Assembly: GCA_963676345.2 (NCBI GenBank)
Contig: CAXXTS010000001.1
Coordinates: 806,001-870,000 of the forward strand
DNA: 64,000 nucleotides
DNA from: G963665925 sp963676345
GTDB taxonomy: Bacteria > Bacillota > Clostridia > Peptostreptococcales > Acidaminobacteraceae
Reading direction: 5' to 3'
In this document: positions 35,315-44,776 of the stretch, one piece after another
Position numbering within the stretch: the stretch's first letter is position 1
Layout: every line of letters starts with the position of its first letter
Notes under the pieces: model-generated
The model's database searches: none
The model's input: the letters and a program-made list of their open reading frames with translations, nothing else
What the model was told of the DNA's origin: nothing
Translations under genes and position numbers: made by a program

Positions 35315-35914
35315 CTAAGCAGCCTTTGCCTTTTTCGCTTGATAAACATTGATTCCTGCAAGAATCAGCCCCAGTGCAAGGAATGCACCTGGTGGTAGAA
35401 TCATAATCAATGCAGGTTCAAAAGATTTACCAAAGAGTTCAATTCCAAAGATTGCGCCTGCTCCAAACACTTCTCGAACAGCGCCAAGAATAGTCAGTGC
35501 AAGTGTAAATCCTAGACCCATGCCTACACCGTCAAGTGCAGAGTCAACAACGCCATTCTTAAATGCGAACGCTTCAGCTCTGGCAAGAATCAGACAGTTT
35601 ACAACAATCAGTGGAATAAACAGGCCCAGCGATGCAAATAGTGCAGGGACAAAGCCTTCCATAACCATACCTACAATTGTAACGAATGTTGCAATAACAA
35701 CGATAAATGCAGGAATACGGATTTTACTTGGTATAAAGTTTCGCATCAGCGAAATTACAACATTAGCAAGTACAAGTACAGCAGTTGTTGCCAGACCCAT
35801 ACCCATTCCATTTTCGGCTGACGTCGTTACAGCCAGTGTCGGACACATACCGAGCATTTGATAAAATACCGGATTGTCTTTGAACAAACCATTTGTCAAA
35901 GTTTTAAGCTTCAC
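35315..35914 (-). CDS. rnfE: Rnf complex membrane subunit RnfE
   Basis: 199 residues, a paralogue of RnfA with six helices. The matching Cys motifs are MLGMCPTLAVT (~20-30) and VNCLILARAEAFA (~105-118). Forms the pseudo-symmetric pair with RnfA. Confidence 0.97.
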   Translation of the reverse strand: MKLKTLTNGLFKDNPVFYQMLGMCPTLAVTTSAENGMGMGLATTAVLVLANVVISLMRNFIPSKIRIPAFIVVIATFVTIVGMVMEGFVPALFASLGLFIPLIVVNCLILARAEAFAFKNGVVDSALDGVGMGLGFTLALTILGAVREVFGAGAIFGIELFGKSFEPALIMILPPGAFLALGLILAGINVYQAKKAKAA

Positions 35915-35925
35915 TTCGTCACCCC

Positions 35926-36513
35926 CTAATTCATTAGACTTTCAAAGATATCAGTTGCCATGTTAACGCCTGTTGTCACTGCATCAGAAGTAATTGTCGC
36001 ACCAGAAATTGCAAGAATTTGATTCTCACCTGGTGTTGCTTTCACTACTGAAATGCCTGCAAGGGCATCCATGCCATTGTATTGGTCATAGAACTCAGGC
36101 AATGCTGCCTTAGCGCCAAGACCCGGTGTTTCCTGATGGTTTGAACCCATTCTAACACCACCGATTGTTCCGTCGTTATACAGGCCAGTTGTAATTTCAA
36201 TCGCGCCGCCGTAACCGCCTGGCGCAGTCTTTATTACATAACCCACAACTGTTTCACCTTCGTATCCGACATAAACTTCCATAATTTTATCGAATTCGTC
36301 TGCAAGAGGTGCGAACTGATCAGCGTCCAGTTCTTTAAATGTATCTGCCGTTGGTAATACGGCCTTTCTATCATTTTCACTTGCAATCGCTCTCTGCTCA
36401 AGAATCTTATCGATTGTCGCTCCGTTTGTAAATGCAAGAAGTACTGCAGATACGGCACAGATGAATAGCAGGATAATGCCGAGTTTCATAATTTCTTTCA
36501 TATCAAGCTTCAT
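35926..36513 (-). CDS. rnfG: Rnf complex subunit RnfG (covalent FMN)
   Basis: 195 residues: an N-terminal membrane helix and an FMN-binding domain outside the membrane. The flavin-attachment motif is SGATITSD near residue 170, where the Thr takes FMN through a phosphoester bond. GSNHQETPGLG (~125) is another family mark. Confidence 0.97.
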   Translation of the reverse strand: MKLDMKEIMKLGIILLFICAVSAVLLAFTNGATIDKILEQRAIASENDRKAVLPTADTFKELDADQFAPLADEFDKIMEVYVGYEGETVVGYVIKTAPGGYGGAIEITTGLYNDGTIGGVRMGSNHQETPGLGAKAALPEFYDQYNGMDALAGISVVKATPGENQILAISGATITSDAVTTGVNMATDIFESLMN

Positions 36514-37496
36514 TATTTGCCACCTCCAAACACTCTAGGGCTTGAGTATTTTTCAATGAGCGGCGCCGCAACGTTCATTAGAAGAATAGAGTACGATACG
36601 CCCTCTGGGTATCCTCCGTAGAATCGGATTACAGTCGTTAGCAGACCGCAACCAAGTGCGAAGAACATCTGTCCCTTCGGATTAATTGGCGATGATGCAT
36701 AGTCTGTTGCCATGAAAAACGCACCCAGCATTAAACCACCTGCAAAGATGTGGTACATCACTAGGTTTATATCAAATCCACCAAGAATGAATGTTAGAAC
36801 TGCAACCGTTCCAATATAAATTGTAGGGATTCTCCAAGTGATGACTTTTCTGTACATGAGGTAAAGTCCGCCAAGAATCAGCAAGATTCCAGATACTTCA
36901 CCAATACATCCAGCAACATTACCCATCATAACATCGAATAGAGCTGGTGCCTTATAAGAACCTGCCTCTACAGCAGCCGATACATTAAATCCGTATGTAT
37001 CTTTTAGCATTGCAAGAGGCGTTGCAGTTGAAACTGCATCAGGACCCGCTGCCGGAAGACCCGGAGTTGTCCACGCCGTCATACGCACTGGCCATGAAGC
37101 CATGAGCATTGCACGTGCTGCCAGCGCAGGGTTCATAAAGTTATGTCCCAGACCACCGAAAGCTTGCTTTACAATAGCAATGGCAAATATACTACCGATT
37201 ACAGGAATCCACCAAGGTGCTGAAGCTGGCACGTTCATTGCCAAAAGCAGACCTGTGAGGGCTGCAGAGTAATCTCCGATTGTGACAGGCACACCGCGCA
37301 TTTTTTGAATTGCAGCTTCTGTAACCATTGCCGTAATGATTGCAAGCGCTACGACCATAAATGCGTTCATGCCAAATTTATATACACCATAAGCTGTCGC
37401 TGGTGTCAGAGCAATAATTACATCTCTCATAATCGAGTTGACAGAATCCTTCGATCGAATATGAGGAGAGGATGATACTGTTAATCTTTGTTCCAT
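36513..37496 (-). CDS. rnfD: Rnf complex membrane subunit RnfD (covalent FMN)
   Basis: 327 residues and about ten helices. The flavin-attachment stretch is AVSTATPLAML (~155). It overlaps the start of rnfG by one base, so the two are translationally coupled. It likely forms part of the ion path. Confidence 0.97.
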   Translation of the reverse strand: MEQRLTVSSSPHIRSKDSVNSIMRDVIIALTPATAYGVYKFGMNAFMVVALAIITAMVTEAAIQKMRGVPVTIGDYSAALTGLLLAMNVPASAPWWIPVIGSIFAIAIVKQAFGGLGHNFMNPALAARAMLMASWPVRMTAWTTPGLPAAGPDAVSTATPLAMLKDTYGFNVSAAVEAGSYKAPALFDVMMGNVAGCIGEVSGILLILGGLYLMYRKVITWRIPTIYIGTVAVLTFILGGFDINLVMYHIFAGGLMLGAFFMATDYASSPINPKGQMFFALGCGLLTTVIRFYGGYPEGVSYSILLMNVAAPLIEKYSSPRVFGGGK

Positions 37497-37512
37497 CTTT
37501 GTTTACCTCCTA

Positions 37513-38835
37513 CTATTTCGACTTTCTGCGTGCAGCAAGAACTTCACGCTTGCCAACTCTGATTGAATGAAGAAGAGGACGTTTTGATGGACAGACGAAT
37601 GAACATGATCCACATTCAATACAATCCAGTACGTTGTTCTTCTCCGCCATTTCGTATAGTGCCTTTAGGCTGTATGCACTCAGTGCAGCAGGCTGCAGGA
37701 ATGCAGGACAAATATCTACACATTTACCGCACTTAATACAATTAGATGGCTCAGGGAGTTTCGCTTCATCAGGCGTGAAGACCAGGATACCTGATGTTGT
37801 TTTTGTAGAAGGAATGACATCAGTATGTGTTGCCAGACCCATCATTGGACCACCTAGTATAATCTTACCTGGTGTGCCTTTGTAACCGCCACACTGCTCA
37901 ACGATTTCACTCAGCTGAGTTCCTACTTTAATAAGAAGGTTCTGAGGATCTGTTATACCGCCACCAGTAATCGTACAGATTCTTTCAACACTTGGCATGC
38001 CAAGTTGAATTGCATCTGATACAGCTGCTGCCGTTGCAACATTATTTACAACTGCGCCCGCATCCATTGGAAGGCCTCCCGATGGTACTTCACGGTTTGT
38101 GCACGCAAAAATAAGCTGCTTTTCAGCACCCTGTGGATATTTGGTATGCAGTCCTACAACTTCAATTTCTGGCGCATTTGCAGCTGCCTTTTTCATTGTT
38201 TCGATGGCATCTGGTTTGTTATTTTCAATGCCTATGTAACCTTTTTTTACACCAACTGCTTTCATAATGGCTTGAAGACCAAATACGATTTTTTCAGGCG
38301 ACTCAAGCATTAGCCTGTGGTCAGCTGTAAGGTACGGCTCACACTCTGCGCCATTTAGTATAACGCTGTCAATTGCTTTTTCTGGTGGTGGTGACAGCTT
38401 GACATGTGTCGGGAAGCCTGCGCCACCCATACCAACGATTCCAGCTTCTTTAATTATTTCTACAATCTGCTTTGGCTCAAGAGAAGCCAAATCGCCTTTC
38501 TTTTGTACAGACTCGTGAAGCTCATTCTTTCCGTCAGACTCGATAATGACACATAATTCCTGTCCACCTAGTACGTCGATTTTTTTTACATCGACTACCG
38601 TACCAGATACACTGCTATGTACTGGAGCACAGACGAAAGAAGAAACCTCTCCGATCTTTTGGCCCACCTTTACGTAATCCCCTTTTGCTACTGCAGGATC
38701 ACACGGTGCACCGATGTGCTGTCTCAATGGAATTCTGACGATTTTTGGCTCAATCGCACGTACAATCGCCTTTTTTTCCGATGCCTTCTTGGCATGCGGC
38801 GGATGAATCCCACCTTTAAAAGACAGTAGACCCAT
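37513..38835 (-). CDS. rnfC: Rnf complex subunit RnfC (NADH-binding)
   Basis: 440 residues. Glycine-rich NADH/FMN region (AGIVGMGGAGFPTHVK, ~130) as in complex I NuoF, and two ferredoxin motifs near the C-terminus (CIKCGKCVDICP and CIECGSCSFVCP). It passes electrons to NAD. First gene of the operon; Rnf couples ferredoxin:NAD oxidoreduction to Na+ or H+ export and is a main energy-conserving system in anaerobes without respiration. AAAGGGGTGA precedes the ATG. Confidence 0.97.
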   Translation of the reverse strand: MGLLSFKGGIHPPHAKKASEKKAIVRAIEPKIVRIPLRQHIGAPCDPAVAKGDYVKVGQKIGEVSSFVCAPVHSSVSGTVVDVKKIDVLGGQELCVIIESDGKNELHESVQKKGDLASLEPKQIVEIIKEAGIVGMGGAGFPTHVKLSPPPEKAIDSVILNGAECEPYLTADHRLMLESPEKIVFGLQAIMKAVGVKKGYIGIENNKPDAIETMKKAAANAPEIEVVGLHTKYPQGAEKQLIFACTNREVPSGGLPMDAGAVVNNVATAAAVSDAIQLGMPSVERICTITGGGITDPQNLLIKVGTQLSEIVEQCGGYKGTPGKIILGGPMMGLATHTDVIPSTKTTSGILVFTPDEAKLPEPSNCIKCGKCVDICPAFLQPAALSAYSLKALYEMAEKNNVLDCIECGSCSFVCPSKRPLLHSIRVGKREVLAARRKSK

Positions 38836-39371
38836 GATAGTTCACCCCTTTTGCATTTGAACAATGAAACATTCTTATAAGGAATGCCTCTAACTCACAA
38901 CACCCATTTAATATGGGTTCCACACAAAATATACTCCGGATTCCCGGTTGTGAAGCATAAAAAACTAATAATTATTCGCTTCACTATAAAAAATAGCATC
39001 TACATTAACAACACATAGTTTGAACTCTTTTTCACAATCTAAATGTTGCTAAAGCGCGCTATTGCAAACGTTTTTCGTGTTATGAATACTGTATACACAA
39101 ATCTATTTTTTGAATAGCATCTCTAATTATTTTACTACATCTCGCCGTTAAGTCAATCACAAATTATCTTGTAAGCATTGAAAAAACTTATGTATAGAGA
39201 TTTTACATGTTAAATGTATAACAGTCTTTTTTGTCTTCAGAATTTTCAAGAAATTCCTGACACTATTATTGTATAGTTTTTCATACAAATTTCAAACAAA
39301 TTTGGTATTTAGGTCATATTTTTTTAAAGCCTACCTGATTGTTAGATATTTGTCAATTTGTGTTGACACAA
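38836..39371 (-). promoter_or_regulatory. Long AT-rich region upstream of rnfC, possible distant promoter
   Basis: No gene is seen in 536 bases. On the minus strand a TTGAAA (39295-39290) and TACAAT (39273-39268) pair with a 16-base spacer could be a sigma-A-type promoter, which would give rnfC an untranslated leader of about 425 bases. No known riboswitch was recognised. Confidence 0.3.
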
Positions 39372-39405
39372 AATGAGCAGTGGCTTTAACAATCCACTGC
39401 TCATT
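39372..39405 (-). terminator. Intrinsic terminator after the SPOR-domain gene
   Basis: AATGAGCAGTGG (39372-39383) pairs perfectly with 39394-39405 around 10 bases, followed by TTTTG on the minus strand. It begins 12 bases after the stop at 39417. Confidence 0.85.
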
Positions 39406-39416
39406 AATTAGACAAG

Positions 39417-40406
39417 TCACCTTGTCAGTTCATTGTATTTTAAAAACTCATCTGTATAGATTTTAAATACAGAATCTTGCACGAACTCATTGTTAATAAT
39501 TTGACCAAGACTTTGATCTGTTTGCATCAAATTGATCTTGATTTTGTCTAGAACATCTTCAAAAGTATGATCGCCATCAAACTGATCGATTTGCGCTTGG
39601 AGCTCTGCAATGCTTCCGCGCTCTGACTCAATCTCAGTCATAATCTGATCCCCGGTAAGTCCTTCGATTGCTGATAAAAATGCAACATGATGTTCAAGTC
39701 TTTCATAGTACGCTCTCGCAATTGCTTTAAACTGTTCAAGATTATTGGCTTCTGCTTTATACGAAAGTGTATCAGGTACAATCATCATACCTTTGACAAA
39801 CGCATCTGGAACAGACTCAACAATTTGCTTTTTAATCTGCTCTACGCCTTCACGAGATGCACTTAGTCCTACCATGACTTTATAGTTATTTCCGTAGAAT
39901 ATGTATGCGCTAATGCCCTCTTCTCTTAATTGGCTTACGTGATTTTCTGCATTACTTGCTGCTGAATAACTCCCCACCTGAAGACTAAAATAATTCAGAC
40001 TATCAAATGCATATTGCTCACCTTGAACTGGATCTACAACCTCAACGGCTCTCGTATCTTCAGAAGGCTCTGTCTGTGTTTTAGATTCTTCAGGTTCAGA
40101 AACCCCCATGGTCGGTTCAGAATTATCCGCTTCATTATTAGATGTACTTTGATGCGTTGACGCTGATGCCTCTTCTGCTATTTTTGAATCAGTACCTTCC
40201 TTTGTCTTTTCAGGAATATCAGTATCTCCTCCTCCCACCTGTGCGGTTTCGTCTTGCGGCATACTTTCCTGAGTAGCCCTTTCTGGCATTACAGTGTTTG
40301 GACCTGTGCCTGACAGAAATACCTTCATCCCAAAGTATCCGATTCCTGCAAAAAGAACAGGCAACAGTACAATTAGCAGTATATTCCTAAGTTGTTTTTT
40401 TTCCAT
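39417..40406 (-). CDS. SPOR-domain membrane protein
   Basis: 329 residues. N-terminal membrane helix (IVLLPVLFAGIGYFGM), an acidic Ser/Thr/Glu-rich linker (~40-120), then a SPOR domain (YFSLQVGSYSAASNAENHVS, ~135-205) of the type that binds glycan strands lacking stem peptides. The C-terminal ~120 residues are helical. Probably a divisome or wall-remodelling accessory. GGAGG precedes the ATG; alone in its transcript. Confidence 0.85.
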   Translation of the reverse strand: MEKKQLRNILLIVLLPVLFAGIGYFGMKVFLSGTGPNTVMPERATQESMPQDETAQVGGGDTDIPEKTKEGTDSKIAEEASASTHQSTSNNEADNSEPTMGVSEPEESKTQTEPSEDTRAVEVVDPVQGEQYAFDSLNYFSLQVGSYSAASNAENHVSQLREEGISAYIFYGNNYKVMVGLSASREGVEQIKKQIVESVPDAFVKGMMIVPDTLSYKAEANNLEQFKAIARAYYERLEHHVAFLSAIEGLTGDQIMTEIESERGSIAELQAQIDQFDGDHTFEDVLDKIKINLMQTDQSLGQIINNEFVQDSVFKIYTDEFLKYNELTR

Positions 40407-40781
40407 AATGATGCCTCCAGTATGTCATGCAATGGGTATAACGCTGTCTACAGCCATCCCCATTATAGCACACGCCCTACTTTGAGTCCTTTCAAATTGG
40501 TTACTTTCTGAGCAGGGGTACAGTTCAAATGTCCTGAATTGGTTCTATTATACGTGTGTTCTAATGTAAGTGATGGTATAATAATAAAAATGGAACAAAG
40601 CAAACCTGAGTGATTCATAAACATCATCTGTCAGATGCGTACAATTTGAAACAGCTTGACTTTAGAGTGGTTTTAACACCTATAGTATTGATGGTCTATT
40701 TCTAAGATGATCTTACTTAATGTACAAATCAAAATGCAGGTGAATATGATTCATTCAATTTAAAGATTGAAAGGTGAACAT
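40407..40781. other. Divergent intergenic region before the HD-GYP gene
   Basis: 375 bases with no gene. TATAAT occurs near 40576 and a TTGACT...TATAGT pair with a long 19-base spacer lies near 40657-40687 on the plus strand; neither is a convincing promoter. No repeat or stable hairpin stands out. Confidence 0.4.
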
Positions 40782-41909
40782 ATGCGATTAGTACCCATAG
40801 GTTGTGTTGTAGAAGGGACTGCTATTGCAAAAGACATCATGAATTCACAAGGTACTATACTTTTGAAAAAAGGCGTTGTGCTAAACGACTCCTTAATAAA
40901 GCGTGTCGAAGATAATAATATATTATCTGTTTATATTGATGATGAATACAGCGAGCAGGAAATTAATGACATAATTAAGCCAGAAGTGCGTCAGAAAACC
41001 GTTTTGGCTATTAAAGAAACTTTTGAAAACATTGAGCGATTTAACATTAGAGCACGATCTAATGAGATGGACTTGAATAAACGCCTTTTAGTTAAAGGTA
41101 TGGAAAAATATATGGACAATCTCAAGCAGATGTCAAAATATATTGTTGATGAAATGACATCAAATAGACACATTCTCATTAACCTTGTAGACATAAAGAA
41201 TATTGATACTTACACGTATCAGCATTCCCTTAATACTGCGATTTTATCTCTAATATTAGGCATTGAACTTAAGTTCAGAAAAGAAGAACTTTTTCCACTA
41301 TTTTTTGGAGCACTCATGCATGATATTGGCAAGGCTTTTCTGCCAAGCTCCATTGTCAATAAACGAGGAAATTATTCCTCTGAGGAAATGGAAAAAATTA
41401 AAGAACACCCCCTGCTCGGGTATGATTATTTGAAAGAGCACTACGGCATTAAAAGTGCTTCTAAAGTAGTCGCTCTTCAACACCATGAGAAGTATGATGG
41501 ATCAGGTTATCCGCGCGGTATGTCCGGTGATCATATCCACCGATTTTCCAGAATTGTAGCCATTGCAGATTGTTACGATGCTATGACTTCTGATACACCT
41601 AATTCCATTGCCCTTCCACCTAACGAAGCCATTGAATACATTATGGGCGCCGCGGGGTCACATTTCGACTTTGAAATGGCCTCTATTTTCGTTAGAAAGG
41701 TCATTCCCTATCCGGAAGGCACACTGGTTAACTTAAGCAATGGACACATTGCTGTAGTAGATTTAGTCAACCCTAATTTCCCAATGCGTCCACGTGTAAA
41801 AATCCTTGAGAAAGGCGTTCATTTGGATCATTTAAAGGTCGTTGATCTCATGGAAGAAACTGCAATCACTATCCTCAGCATACAATATGAGGCGCCATTT
41901 AGCAGTTAA
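40782..41909 (+). CDS. HD-GYP domain cyclic di-GMP phosphodiesterase-like protein
   Basis: 375 residues. The N-terminal ~120 residues resemble the DUF3391-like module that often precedes HD-GYP (LVPIGCVVEGTAIAKDIMNS). The HD-GYP domain has HSLNTAILSL, HDIGKAFLPSSI, HHEKYDGSGYPRGMSGDHIH and AIADCYDAMTSD, which include the HD pair and the GYP triad, so it should be an active c-di-GMP hydrolase. ATG at 40782 with AAAGGTGA upstream. It converges on a CheY-like gene. Confidence 0.9.
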   Translation: MRLVPIGCVVEGTAIAKDIMNSQGTILLKKGVVLNDSLIKRVEDNNILSVYIDDEYSEQEINDIIKPEVRQKTVLAIKETFENIERFNIRARSNEMDLNKRLLVKGMEKYMDNLKQMSKYIVDEMTSNRHILINLVDIKNIDTYTYQHSLNTAILSLILGIELKFRKEELFPLFFGALMHDIGKAFLPSSIVNKRGNYSSEEMEKIKEHPLLGYDYLKEHYGIKSASKVVALQHHEKYDGSGYPRGMSGDHIHRFSRIVAIADCYDAMTSDTPNSIALPPNEAIEYIMGAAGSHFDFEMASIFVRKVIPYPEGTLVNLSNGHIAVVDLVNPNFPMRPRVKILEKGVHLDHLKVVDLMEETAITILSIQYEAPFSS

Positions 41910-41950
41910 TCCACTGTTAAGCGAGATGTTTAACTGAATCATACTAAAAA

Positions 41951-41991
41951 AAATCCAGCAGATGCATACTCACATGCAAACTGCTGGATTT
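41951..41991. terminator. Bidirectional intrinsic terminator
   Basis: AAATCCAGCAG (41951-41961) pairs perfectly with 41981-41991, with an inner TGCAT/ATGCA stem. Lies between the convergent HD-GYP and CheY-like genes. Confidence 0.85.
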
Positions 41992-42024
41992 ACTATTTAT
42001 CCTAATATATGGCAAGAAACAACG

Positions 42025-42387
42025 CTACCTTACCAGACGTTCGATTGTCGTCAGAATTTTATCCTTATCAAACGGTTTGACAATGAAGCCCTTTGCGCCT
42101 GATTTCACAGCGTCTATGACCATATTTTCTTGTCCCATGGCACTGATCATCAGTACCACAGCCTCAGGAAACTCAGCTGTTATGAGCTGTACACCTTCAA
42201 TACCGCTGCATATCGGCATGGTGATATCCATAGTCACAATATCAGGCTGCAAATTACGATACATTTTGAGTGCATCTTTACCATTTTCTGCTTCTCCAAC
42301 AACATCATATCCTGCACCGCTGAGTATATCTCCCAACATTTTTCTCATGAACATAGCATCATCAACAATCAGTACACGCTTACTCAT
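42025..42387 (-). CDS. CheY-like single-domain response regulator
   Basis: 120 residues, a lone receiver. Acidic pair VDDAMF, phospho-acceptor Asp in VTMDITMP (~54), Ser in MISAMG (~83) and Lys in VKPFDKD (~105) are all present, so it should be phosphorylated. It resembles CheY of Gram-positive bacteria. No kinase or chemotaxis gene is next to it. Confidence 0.93.
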   Translation of the reverse strand: MSKRVLIVDDAMFMRKMLGDILSGAGYDVVGEAENGKDALKMYRNLQPDIVTMDITMPICSGIEGVQLITAEFPEAVVLMISAMGQENMVIDAVKSGAKGFIVKPFDKDKILTTIERLVR

Positions 42388-42607
42388 ACTCCTACCCCTC
42401 CTGTTATCTATCTATTAAATTATAACACGATAATAGTCGAACATATATGCTTGCTTTACATTTAATCCATATATTTGCATTCAAATTAACTCATAAACAT
42501 TCAATGAAATTGCTTATTTAAAAAATCAAAATCCCTCAAAGCACTGTTTCTACTTGTATATACCCGAATATCAACTTTTTAATAATGAATAAATTTTCAT
42601 AATTCTG

Positions 42608-42637
42608 TTGACATACTCATAAAATACGTGTTATGAT
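42608..42637 (+). promoter_or_regulatory. Promoter of the histidine operon
   Basis: A perfect TTGACA (42608-42613) is followed after 18 bases by TATGAT (42632-42637), about 29 bases before the leader-peptide ATG. Confidence 0.75.
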
Positions 42638-42665
42638 TCAAAAAAACTTTCCGAGGTGCATAAAT

Positions 42666-42734
42666 ATGAATTCTTTTGCGAATACTAATTCTGTACAATT
42701 TCATCATCATCACCATTATATAAGAGTTTGTTAA
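42666..42734 (+). CDS. hisL: Histidine operon leader peptide (22 residues, five consecutive His)
   Basis: ATG at 42666 behind GAGGTG (8 bases upstream) begins MNSFANTNSV and runs into five consecutive His codons (four CAT, one CAC) before a TAA at 42732. A His run in a short ORF placed before a terminator hairpin is the classic sign of ribosome-mediated attenuation: scarce His-tRNA stalls the ribosome and keeps the structural genes on. Symbol by analogy with enterobacterial hisL. Confidence 0.92.
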   Translation: MNSFANTNSVQFHHHHHYIRVC

Positions 42735-42856
42735 TCTGATTAAGACTATTACATCAGATACAAGCTCTAGTCGTCGTGCTTAAGAGCTTGCGTCTGATGG
42801 TGAACCGGTAAAACGGAAGAGCCGTATGGGCGTATAGCCCATACGGCTTTTTTTTA
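42735..42856 (+). promoter_or_regulatory. Attenuator of the histidine operon (alternative hairpins and terminator)
   Basis: ATCTGAT just after the leader stop can pair with ATCAGAT near 42753. The same downstream arm with CAAGCTCT can instead pair with AGAGCTTG and GTCTGATG (42783-42799), a mutually exclusive hairpin. The terminator is AGCCGTATGGGC (42820-42831) pairing perfectly with 42837-42848, followed by eight T. The exact antiterminator partner was not computed. Confidence 0.88.
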
Positions 42857-42898
42857 CGCAAATGACAAGAGACTCAACAAAACAACAGGAGGAACAAC

Positions 42899-44140
42899 AT
42901 GCCAATATCATTTTCCATAGAAGCTTTCAGAAGAATTGACGCAATAAGCGAAATTTTCAGAAGTGTCTCGAAACGGTATGGATATACATCCATCGTCCCG
43001 GGGAGCATCACTTCCTACTCTGACTTAACAGCATATTACCCAGAAGCTCTAAAGCGTAGTGTTAAGTACACAGGTCCTGATGGAAATATTTACTCAGTAA
43101 AATCAGACCCTACTCACTTTGTTACACAGCTTGCATCACAAAATAAGCGTACAGGTCATAACGTTCAAAAATACGCCTACACGACAAGCAAACTCAACTG
43201 GAAAACCAATGGCGGCAAAACGACAGAAAGCCTGCAATGTGGTTTAGAGATATATGACAGTGAAAGCGTAGAAAGTGAAGCTGAGGTCATTCGGGTAGCC
43301 TGCAAGGTACTTGAACAAAGCGGCATCGGCAAAATGGTTGTTGATCTTGGAAATATCAATGTAACTGAATTGCTTCTGAATGCATGTGACATTTCCAAGG
43401 AAACAAAATCACAGCTTAGAATGCTTATTGATTCCAAGAACCTGCCAGAACTTGAATCCCTGATAAAATCCCTGTCACTCACTGACAAGCAGCAGGAATC
43501 ATTTATGGCGCTGCCCCAGCTCTTTGGAGATCCAAAAGAGACCCTATTAAAAGCAAAACAAATTGCCCTTAGCACTGAGGCTGTTCAAGCCATTAATCAT
43601 ATTCAAAAGTTATATGAAACACTTCTCGATTATGGTCTTGACCCATCCATGTTGAGACTGGATTTTTCTTTTACCAACACATACAGCTATTACACAGATA
43701 CAATTTATAAAATTTATACAGCTGATAGCGGACAAGTCCTTGCAGCTGGCGGAAGGTATGATGATGCCTTCGGATACGGACTCGCGGCGTGCGGCATCGC
43801 ACTTTACCTGAATGAAATCAATGAGGTGATTGAAATGAAACAACAAAAAAATTCAAATTTATTTTCTAAAGATTTTGCCATTTACTATGATACGCCAAAC
43901 AGAAAAAATGCTTATCAGCTTTCTGACTTGCTTAGGGAACTTGGATATGTCGTAACAACTTCTGAAGAAGCTTTCGCTGAAATTACGGAAATCCCTCAGA
44001 CAGATGCAGAAGAAATTCTAAAAATCAATGCGGGACAGCTTGAAATCATCAACCAGCGTATGAATACATTTAGCAGATCATCATTTGAACAGTTTGTCAG
44101 AAAGGTGGAAAACCAATATGTCCCAAGCTCAATTCACTAA
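42899..44140 (+). CDS. hisZ: ATP phosphoribosyltransferase regulatory subunit HisZ
   Basis: 413 residues. HisZ is a catalytically dead histidyl-tRNA synthetase relative that forms a complex with short-form HisG and confers histidine feedback. Class II synthetase-like stretches remain (GYTSIVPGSITSYSDL, RLDFSFTNTYSYYTDTIYKI, AAGGRYDDAFGYGLAACGIA), but the tRNA anticodon-binding part is replaced. The N-terminus is slightly divergent. It is the first gene of the operon; AGGAGGAACAAC precedes the ATG. It overlaps hisG by 23 bases. Confidence 0.9.
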   Translation: MPISFSIEAFRRIDAISEIFRSVSKRYGYTSIVPGSITSYSDLTAYYPEALKRSVKYTGPDGNIYSVKSDPTHFVTQLASQNKRTGHNVQKYAYTTSKLNWKTNGGKTTESLQCGLEIYDSESVESEAEVIRVACKVLEQSGIGKMVVDLGNINVTELLLNACDISKETKSQLRMLIDSKNLPELESLIKSLSLTDKQQESFMALPQLFGDPKETLLKAKQIALSTEAVQAINHIQKLYETLLDYGLDPSMLRLDFSFTNTYSYYTDTIYKIYTADSGQVLAAGGRYDDAFGYGLAACGIALYLNEINEVIEMKQQKNSNLFSKDFAIYYDTPNRKNAYQLSDLLRELGYVVTTSEEAFAEITEIPQTDAEEILKINAGQLEIINQRMNTFSRSSFEQFVRKVENQYVPSSIH

Positions 44141-44765
44141 TCAGTTAAAAATCGCCGTAGCAAAAGGGCGTGTTGCTAAACAAACACTAAAAGCACTCAG
44201 AAAGGCTGGCTATTCCCTTCCCGAGGATCCAGGCAGAGCACTCAGACTCTGCGACGAAGAAAAGACGCTAGACATGCTGCTTGTAAAATCAGCAGATGTA
44301 CCAACCTATGTGGAACTGGGTGTCGTCGATGTCGGCATTGTCGGCAAAGATGTGATTGACGAAAAACTCTATCAGGTTTACGAACTCATGGACCTTAACA
44401 TCGGAAAATGCGACCTTTGCCTTGCTGCTTTTCCCGGTTTTGACTATAACAAAATCCCATACTTGAAAGTCGCATCCAAGTATCCGACACAGTCCTACGC
44501 ATTTATGAAAAGCAAGGGCATTGAAGGACAAGTCATCCCACTTGAAGGTTCGGTGGAGCTTGGACCAATTGTTGGTCTTTCCGATTGTATTATCGATATC
44601 GTTGAAACGGGAAGAACACTTAAAGAAAACAATTTGGAAGTCATTGAGAGCATTAAGCCAATCAGCTCCAGACTTATAGCCAATAAAATCAAATACAAAA
44701 CGAATACAGACATGGTTCGCAAGTTTATGGATACTTTAAAGGCACAGCTTAATGCATCAGCATAA
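44118..44765 (+). CDS. hisG: ATP phosphoribosyltransferase catalytic subunit (short form)
   Basis: 215 residues, the short form lacking the C-terminal regulatory domain and needing HisZ. First step of histidine synthesis (ATP + PRPP). Motifs: KIAVAKGRVAKQTLKALRKA, DVGIVGKDVIDE and ADCIIDIVETGRTLKEN-like DCIIDIVETGRTLKENN near 155. The start ATG at 44118 (AAAGGTGG upstream) lies inside the end of hisZ; a frame starting 33 bases earlier is not supported by a ribosome site. Confidence 0.96.
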   Translation: MSQAQFTNQLKIAVAKGRVAKQTLKALRKAGYSLPEDPGRALRLCDEEKTLDMLLVKSADVPTYVELGVVDVGIVGKDVIDEKLYQVYELMDLNIGKCDLCLAAFPGFDYNKIPYLKVASKYPTQSYAFMKSKGIEGQVIPLEGSVELGPIVGLSDCIIDIVETGRTLKENNLEVIESIKPISSRLIANKIKYKTNTDMVRKFMDTLKAQLNASA

Positions 44766-44776
44766 CGGAGGCAGAG

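Noticed and set aside
35349..35861. 170-codon plus-strand frame opposite rnfE
   Set aside because: Shadow of a certain gene, with composition typical of antisense to a membrane protein.
38836..39371. Rex-binding or known riboswitch in front of rnfC
   Set aside because: I looked for TTGTTAA-N4-TTAACAA-like sites and conserved riboswitch motifs and saw none convincing.
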